From a bacterium (lineage in GTDB: Bacteria > Gemmatimonadota > Glassbacteria > GWA2-58-10): a DNA stretch of 41,545 nucleotides. A program made the position numbers and the translations under genes. The DNA is taken from positions 1 through 41,545 of the forward strand of contig JAJFUG010000102.1 of NCBI GenBank assembly GCA_021372515.1. Reading direction: 5' to 3'. Shown here in pieces: positions 33,022-41,545 of the stretch (the first letter of the stretch is position 1; the number at the start of each line of letters is the position of its first letter). The notes under the pieces are model-generated. The model did not search any database, had not been told where the DNA came from, and saw nothing but the letters and a program-made list of their open reading frames with translations.

Positions 33022-34599
33022 TTATTCCGTCCCGTAAGCCTCCGCCGACACACTGTTTATCGCCTCGGGAAGAACGCGAAGAAGCTCCGTGGCGCTGACA
33101 CAATACTCACTAAGTTTCTTCGCAGCCAGGTCGGCGCACAGCCCGTGCAGGTACACCGCGCAGACCGCCGCCTCGAACGGCTCCAGCCCCTGGGCGAGCA
33201 GCCCCGCTATCATCCCGGTCAGGACATCTCCGCTGCCGCCCTTGGCCAGGGACGGCCCCCCGGTGGGATTTATCACCACCCGGCCGTCGCGGTCGGCGAT
33301 CAGGCTCGGGTTGCCCTTGAGCACCAACACCAGGCCGTGACTCATCGCGAACCCGCGCGCCACCCGCAGCGGGTCGGCCTTGATCTGCGCGGCGGACAGG
33401 CCGCTCAGCCGTCCCATCTCGCCCGGGTGCGGGGTGATCACGAGCGGAGCCTTGCAACCGGACAGCCGCTCGGCACAGCCCTCGAACGCGTTCAAGCCGT
33501 CCGCATCCAGCACGGCCGGACACTCCAGGCGCCCGACCAGCTCCCGCACCAGATCGGCGGTCTCCGGCGCCCGTCCCAGGCCCGGCCCCAGGGCCAGGAC
33601 ATCCACCCCGGCGCTCAATCGCTTCAGAAGCGGCTCCAGGGCCCCGGCGGCCAGATACCCGAGTCCGGAATCCGGCAGGGGCGCGCTCATCACCTCGGTC
33701 AGCTTGGCCTCGAACACCGCGTTGAGCGAGGCGGGCGGCGCGGCCGTGACCAGCCCGGCGCCGATAGTCATCGCACTCTGCGCGGCCATGACCGGCGCGC
33801 CGGTCAATCCGGTGGAGCCGCCCACCACCAGCACCCGTCCGTAATCGCCCTTGTGAGAATCTGGCTCGCGGGGCGGGAAATTGAGGCCCACATCCAGGGA
33901 ATCGGTCAGGAACGTGTCGAATTCCAGCCCGGCCTCGGCCGCCTCCGGGAACCCGATGTCCGCCAGCACAACCTCGCCGCAGAGGGCGCGGCCCGGCTGG
34001 ATCAGGTGGCCGACCTTGAGGTAGCCGAAAGTGACAGTCAGATCGGCGCTCAGGCAGGCCCCGGGCGCCTGGCCGTCATCCATCTGCACCCCGCTGGGGG
34101 CATCCACCGCCACCAGGGGACGGGTCCAGCCGGCCAGAAGGTCGATGACCGCTCCCACCAGGCCGCGCGGCGCACCGGCCGCTCCGGTCCCCAGGAGAGC
34201 GTCCAGGACCAGGTTGGCCCGGCCCAGGGCGTCTTTCAACGGGTCGAGGCCGCTCTTTTCCAGCTCCAGCACGTTCAGGCCGCAGGCGACAGCCACCCGG
34301 GCCATGGTCGCGGCAGCGCCGGTAAGAGCCTCCAGGCTGCCGGCCAGGAACACTTTCGGCCAGCCGGGCTCGCAGTGCTCGGTCAGCCAGCGGGCGGCCA
34401 CGAAACCATCGCCCCCGTTGTTGCCCTTACCGCAGAGCACGACCGGGCGGCGGCAATCCGCGGTCAGGTCGAACTCTACGACAGCGCAGGCCACGGCCCG
34501 GCCGGCCGACTCCATCAGCACCGCGCCCGGCAGACCCAGGCCGTCGATGGAGGCCCGGTCGATCCGCCGCATCTGCTCAGCGGTCAGCACCGGCTGCAT
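33022..34599 (-). CDS. nnr: Bifunctional NAD(P)H-hydrate repair enzyme
   Basis: 525 aa. The N-terminal YjeF_N domain (about residues 1-210) is the NAD(P)HX epimerase: TAEQMRRIDRASID, GKGNNGGDGFVAARWL (57-72), DALLGTGAAGAPRG. The C-terminal ribokinase-like domain (about 235-520) is the ADP/ATP-dependent dehydratase: GGSTGLTGAPVMAAQSAM, ALGPGLGRAPET, ITPHPGEMGRL, LKGNPSLI and GGSGDVLTGMIAGLLAQG. Together they repair hydrated nicotinamide cofactors. The start is ATG 34599 behind GGGGAGAG. It lies 124 bases after the small zinc protein and 62 bases before yceD. The GSGD motif is intact, so both activities are expected. Confidence 0.96.
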   Translation of the reverse strand: MQPVLTAEQMRRIDRASIDGLGLPGAVLMESAGRAVACAVVEFDLTADCRRPVVLCGKGNNGGDGFVAARWLTEHCEPGWPKVFLAGSLEALTGAAATMARVAVACGLNVLELEKSGLDPLKDALGRANLVLDALLGTGAAGAPRGLVGAVIDLLAGWTRPLVAVDAPSGVQMDDGQAPGACLSADLTVTFGYLKVGHLIQPGRALCGEVVLADIGFPEAAEAGLEFDTFLTDSLDVGLNFPPREPDSHKGDYGRVLVVGGSTGLTGAPVMAAQSAMTIGAGLVTAAPPASLNAVFEAKLTEVMSAPLPDSGLGYLAAGALEPLLKRLSAGVDVLALGPGLGRAPETADLVRELVGRLECPAVLDADGLNAFEGCAERLSGCKAPLVITPHPGEMGRLSGLSAAQIKADPLRVARGFAMSHGLVLVLKGNPSLIADRDGRVVINPTGGPSLAKGGSGDVLTGMIAGLLAQGLEPFEAAVCAVYLHGLCADLAAKKLSEYCVSATELLRVLPEAINSVSAEAYGTE

Positions 34600-34723
34600 G
34601 AGACTCTCTCCCCGGTGGAGTTCTGGAGTTATCCACGCTTTCAGCGCCTTGCTGCCCCGAAAGCGCCTTCTGGCCGGAGATGGGCCGCTCTGAGCGCAGC
34701 ACACCCCGGCCCGGACTCCGATC

Positions 34724-34918
34724 TTACTTGAACGACTGGCCGATATCCTTGCCGATACTGACCTCGCCGTTGTCTATGCGCAGGTGGAACCCGCACTCAG
34801 GGTTGGTGCAGACCCAAGCCTTGTACATGATCGATGCCCCGTCGCGACCGTAGTCGCTCAACGGGATCAGCACACCCTGCTTGCACTTGAGGCAGGTCGG
34901 AAAACTCTGGTCATTCAT
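34724..34918 (-). CDS. Small zinc-ribbon protein
   Basis: 64 aa, not assigned to a named family. Cys9-x2-Cys12 and Cys37-x4-Cys42 (CLKC and CTNPEC) could form one zinc site; the segment between them is polar. The start ATG 34918 follows GGGAG at good spacing. It is packed between the lipoprotein gene (42 bases upstream) and nnr (124 bases downstream) on the same strand. Its small size and intact ribosome-binding site argue for a real gene. Function unknown. Confidence 0.7.
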   Translation of the reverse strand: MNDQSFPTCLKCKQGVLIPLSDYGRDGASIMYKAWVCTNPECGFHLRIDNGEVSIGKDIGQSFK

Positions 34919-34960
34919 TTTTTCTCCCATCCCCCGTAGTTGATACAGGATTAACCGCAA

Positions 34961-35518
34961 TCACGGATTAGCCGGCTGTTGAAGGTAATAGTGCTTCGAG
35001 TCGTAATCCACGCCCGCCCGGGCCAGTTCGAGGACCTTCCCCAGGTCGACTATCCGCCAGTGACGGGTGTTCGGACGGTAGACAAGGCTGATCGAGCACT
35101 TGTTGGCCTCGGCGATCTGGCCGCTCTGTGACTGGAACTCGATCTCCAACCAGCCCTCCGCCTCCTTGCGCATCACCGCCACCTGGACTATGCTGATCTT
35201 CGCCCGGGCGAACAGCGGAATCACGGTGTCCCGGAAGATTGCGCGATAAGAGGCGGTCACGCTGTCTTTGCCGGACTGGCCGAGTGCGCTGAAATAGCTG
35301 TCCGTGACATAGTTGTCTTGCAGCACCACCCGCTCCCAGTCGACCAGCGTATCGAGCGTCGCGGTCGAGCCGGAGCGCAGGGCCTCGACAAAGACCCGCG
35401 ACACCTGCTCCGGGCTGTTCACCGCCTTCGAGCAGCCACACGAAAGCAAACCCGCCCCCAGCAGCACCAGCAGCGACACACTCAGTTTCGATCTGACCGG
35501 ACCGCTCAGTAGATCCAT
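34961..35518 (-). CDS. Putative lipoprotein, NTF2-like
   Basis: 185 aa. The N-terminus has a hydrophobic signal (LSVSLLVLLGAGLLSCGCS) with lipobox LLSC (Cys27) or SCGC (Cys29). The mature part begins SPEQVSRVFVEALRSGSTATLDTLV, a helix pattern like DUF4878/NTF2-like proteins, and continues with strands (WLEIEFQSQSGQ; SISLVYRPNTRHWRIVDLG) that complete an NTF2-like alpha+beta cone. The start overlaps the response regulator by 13 bases, so expression is coupled to it. It would be anchored in the envelope; its ligand or partner is unknown. Confidence 0.7.
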   Translation of the reverse strand: MDLLSGPVRSKLSVSLLVLLGAGLLSCGCSKAVNSPEQVSRVFVEALRSGSTATLDTLVDWERVVLQDNYVTDSYFSALGQSGKDSVTASYRAIFRDTVIPLFARAKISIVQVAVMRKEAEGWLEIEFQSQSGQIAEANKCSISLVYRPNTRHWRIVDLGKVLELARAGVDYDSKHYYLQQPANP

Positions 35519-35858
35519 TTGTCGAGCATATCCTTGATCTTGTGCGGTGTCAGCGGCTTGAGCAGAAAGTCGTTACAGCCCCGTTCCACCATCTTGCGCG
35601 CACTGTAGAGCGAGTGCGCCGTGATGGCCACCACCGGCACCGCATACAGGGTCGGGTGTTTCCTGAACTCGCGGATCAGGTCCATCCCGCCGATCTCGGG
35701 CATGGAAACATCCATGAAAATCAGGTCCGGCTTCTCGCTCTCGGCCAGCTCCATACCTTTCCTGCCGTCCGCCGCCTGCACGACCTTGTACTCACCCTCC
35801 AGCAAGCTGGCGAAAATCTCGCGGTTTCCCGCGACATCGTCAATGACGAGTACGGTCT

Positions 35859-35862
<4 letters not shown>
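35506..35862 (-). CDS. Single-domain response regulator (CheY/Spo0F-like)
   Basis: 118 aa receiver domain without output domain. The acidic pair Asp8-Asp9, phospho-acceptor Asp51 (LIFMDVSMP), Thr81 (AITAHS) and Lys102 (LLKPL) are all in place, so it should be phosphorylated by a histidine kinase. No kinase or chemotaxis gene is in the window. Its ATG overlaps the carB stop by four bases (ATGA) and its end overlaps the lipoprotein start by 13, a tight co-translated trio. The partner is probably a kinase encoded elsewhere. Confidence 0.92.
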
Positions 35863-39071
<3,209 letters not shown>

Positions 39072-39153
39072 TTTCTGCTTTACATCCCGCTTTAAGTTGA
39101 CCCGCCGTCTCAATTGATTTTCAATAGTTTAACAGGCGCAACAAAACCCTCTG

Positions 39154-39651
39154 CTACATTCGCCACAGCTCCGCGATCCGCACCTGTCGGGTGGCGGTGT
39201 CGAGCAGGGCCACGGTGGACACGCCCGAAAGCCAGGCCCCAGTCTCACCGGGGTTGATCCCGATGGCTTCACCCTCCTGCTCCACCACCACCTGGTGTGT
39301 GTGGCCGAACACCACCACATCCGCCCCGCCGGCGGCCGCCTCGGCCTGCCAGTTGTCGCAGTCGTGCAGCATGCGGATTTTGAGGCCATCCGCTTCGACT
39401 GTGATCGGCGGGTTATCGATGGAGCCGCCCACGGAGGCGGCCTTGAGCTTGAGGCCCACCTTCTCCCCGTCGTTGTTGCCGTACACCGCCCGGAACGGGC
39501 ATTTCAGCTCGCCCAGCTTTGCGATGGAAAAGGGCGAGATTATATCCCCGGCATGAAGCACCAGGTCGCAGCCCTCGGAGTTGAAAAATTCCACCGCGCG
39601 CCCTACCAGCGGCAGGTTGTCGTGGCTGTCCGACATGATTCCGACCAGCAT
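39154..39651 (-). CDS. YfcE/MJ0936-type metallophosphoesterase
   Basis: 165 aa calcineurin-like phosphoesterase of the small YfcE/MJ0936 group. Metal ligands: Asp8 and His10 (SDSHDN), Asp36 (HAGD), Asn60 (GNND), His96 (MLHD), His117 and His119 (GHTH). These bind two divalent metals and hydrolyse phosphodiesters in vitro in characterised relatives; the natural substrate is unknown. GGGGAGGGG precedes the ATG. It lies between proS (52 bases upstream) and carB (82 bases downstream) on the same strand. Confidence 0.9.
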   Translation of the reverse strand: MLVGIMSDSHDNLPLVGRAVEFFNSEGCDLVLHAGDIISPFSIAKLGELKCPFRAVYGNNDGEKVGLKLKAASVGGSIDNPPITVEADGLKIRMLHDCDNWQAEAAAGGADVVVFGHTHQVVVEQEGEAIGINPGETGAWLSGVSTVALLDTATRQVRIAELWRM

Positions 39652-39703
39652 CGTCCCCTCCCCTGTATGATATCACGCCGGGGCGGTGCTGCGTTGGACG
39701 GCC

Positions 39704-41134
<1,431 letters not shown>

Positions 41135-41168
41135 TCAAACCCCGCGTCTTGTAAACCAAGCTAAAAGT

Positions 41169-41199
41169 TTGCTCTAAGAAATGACATAAATTGCTCTAA
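41169..41199 (-). repeat. Direct repeat near the proS promoter
   Basis: TTGCTCTAA occurs at 41169-41177 and 41191-41199 (TTAGAGCAA on the minus strand), 22 bases apart, about two helical turns. The second copy overlaps the -10 box of the proS promoter, so the pair could be an operator. Function is inferred from position only. Confidence 0.35.
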
Positions 41200-41226
41200 T
41201 TTAAACGTCAATGAAAGAGGTGTCAA
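41198..41226 (-). promoter_or_regulatory. Sigma70-type promoter of proS
   Basis: On the minus strand a perfect TTGACA (41221-41226) and TAAATT (41198-41203, 4 of 6) are 17 bases apart. The leader to the ATG at 41134 is about 57 bases. A second, weaker TTGACG...TATGTC pair lies 16-17 bases downstream. A GC hairpin (TCGGGCCTG/CAGGCCCGA, 41241-41264) without T-tract lies just upstream. Confidence 0.55.
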
Positions 41227-41293
41227 TGTTAGTAACCCGTTCGGGCCTGGCCCGGCAGGCCCGATATAACTGTTTCTCAGCCCTCACGGGCAC

Positions 41294-41321
41294 AAAAAAG
41301 CCGCAGTACATACACCGCGGC
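41294..41321 (-). terminator. Terminator of the partial gene at the window end
   Basis: On the minus strand GCCGC, with a GT/AC extension, pairs with GCGGC (41300-41304 with 41317-41321), followed by a run of six T (complement of 41294-41299). It lies 31 bases after the stop at 41353. Confidence 0.65.
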
Positions 41322-41352
41322 GGTAATGTGCACCAGGCGCTTTCGCAAAGCG

Positions 41353-41545
41353 TCACTCATCGTTCTCTGCGATCAGAATGTCCTGTCCGGCCCGGACGAA
41401 CAGAAGGTCCTGGATATTCTCGAAGCCTTTGAGAAACTCTCCCTCGTCCTGTTTCATCTTGCCGATGGAGAACCCGGTTATCACCAGGTCGGCCTCGGCC
41501 GAGTTGACGCTCACCAGCGAATCGAACGACTGGTCCTCGGCCAGT
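41353..41545 (-). CDS. C-terminal fragment of an unidentified protein (partial)
   Basis: 64 complete codons are visible, ending in TGA at 41353-41355. The translation ends NIQDLLFVRAGQDILIAENDE, preceded by EADLVITGFSIGKMKQDEGE. The hydrophobic strand DLVITGF, a short helix and a closing strand suggest the last part of an alpha/beta domain. It faintly resembles the C-terminal domain of bacterial SLC12-type cation-chloride cotransporters or a universal-stress-like domain, but this is too short to assign. Codon use matches its neighbours and a terminator follows, so it is a real gene end. The 5' part lies outside the window. Confidence 0.6.
   Translation of the reverse strand, partial: LAEDQSFDSLVSVNSAEADLVITGFSIGKMKQDEGEFLKGFENIQDLLFVRAGQDILIAENDE

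Noticed and set aside
41135-41352. T-box or tRNA-like element in the proS leader
   Set aside because: No T-box sequence or tRNA cloverleaf is recognisable; the region is explained by a promoter, a short direct repeat, one GC hairpin and the terminator of the upstream gene.

Overview
The window is gene-dense, high-GC bacterial chromosome. It has no rRNA, tRNA, CRISPR array, transposase, integrase or phage gene. Lipoprotein signals, an OmpA/MotB-type peptidoglycan-binding protein, bactofilin and a haem-copper oxidase fragment point to a respiring bacterium with a Gram-negative envelope. The DUF4159/DUF4175 pair, archaeal/eukaryotic-type ProRS, futalosine-pathway menaquinone genes and the GTAGGGGCGGGTTT palindrome suggest an uncultured lineage near the FCB group. 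That placement is inference; no single gene here fixes the phylum.

Layout. Bases 1-9314 hold mixed envelope genes on both strands: the end of a cytochrome/quinol oxidase subunit III, a fatty acid desaturase, a DUF4159-DUF4175 pair, a DUF1573/TPR pair transcribed away from a MotB-like gene, and a duplicated zinc-ribbon membrane protein closed by a very strong terminator. Bases 9568-15656 hold an aldo/keto reductase and leuS on the minus strand, then prmC-murA on the plus strand. leuS and prmC diverge from a region with recognisable promoters on both strands. prmC appears to start at CTG.

From 15827 to the end every gene is on the minus strand. In transcription order: the end of an unidentified protein; proS; a YfcE-like phosphoesterase; carB followed by an overlapping single-domain response regulator and a lipoprotein; a small zinc protein; nnr; the classical block yceD-rpmF-plsX-fabH-fabD-fabG-acpP-fabF-rnc; an acyl-CoA dehydrogenase; mqnE, an NhaD/CitMHS-type antiporter and mqnC; an MTIP-like nucleoside phosphorylase; purE-tsaC-ywlE with overlapping ends; and a bactofilin module.

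How the genes fit together. The largest coherent unit is fatty-acid/phospholipid initiation (plsX, fab genes) tied to ribosome and RNA genes (yceD, rpmF, rnc). The second is late futalosine-type menaquinone synthesis (mqnE, mqnC). An adjacent nucleoside phosphorylase has an Asn in place of the adenine-selecting Asp of MTAP, so it may supply the missing futalosine-cleaving step or recycle the 5'-deoxyadenosine that MqnC releases. The third is a cell-shape/envelope group (murA, bactofilin, HEAT lipoprotein).

I found no wholly new multi-gene system. The observations most worth testing are the MTIP-like enzyme in the mqn cluster, the CTG start of prmC, an attenuator-like leader before the MotB-like gene, an Asp-to-Asn change at a catalytic position of RNase III, and the hairpin between acpP and fabF.
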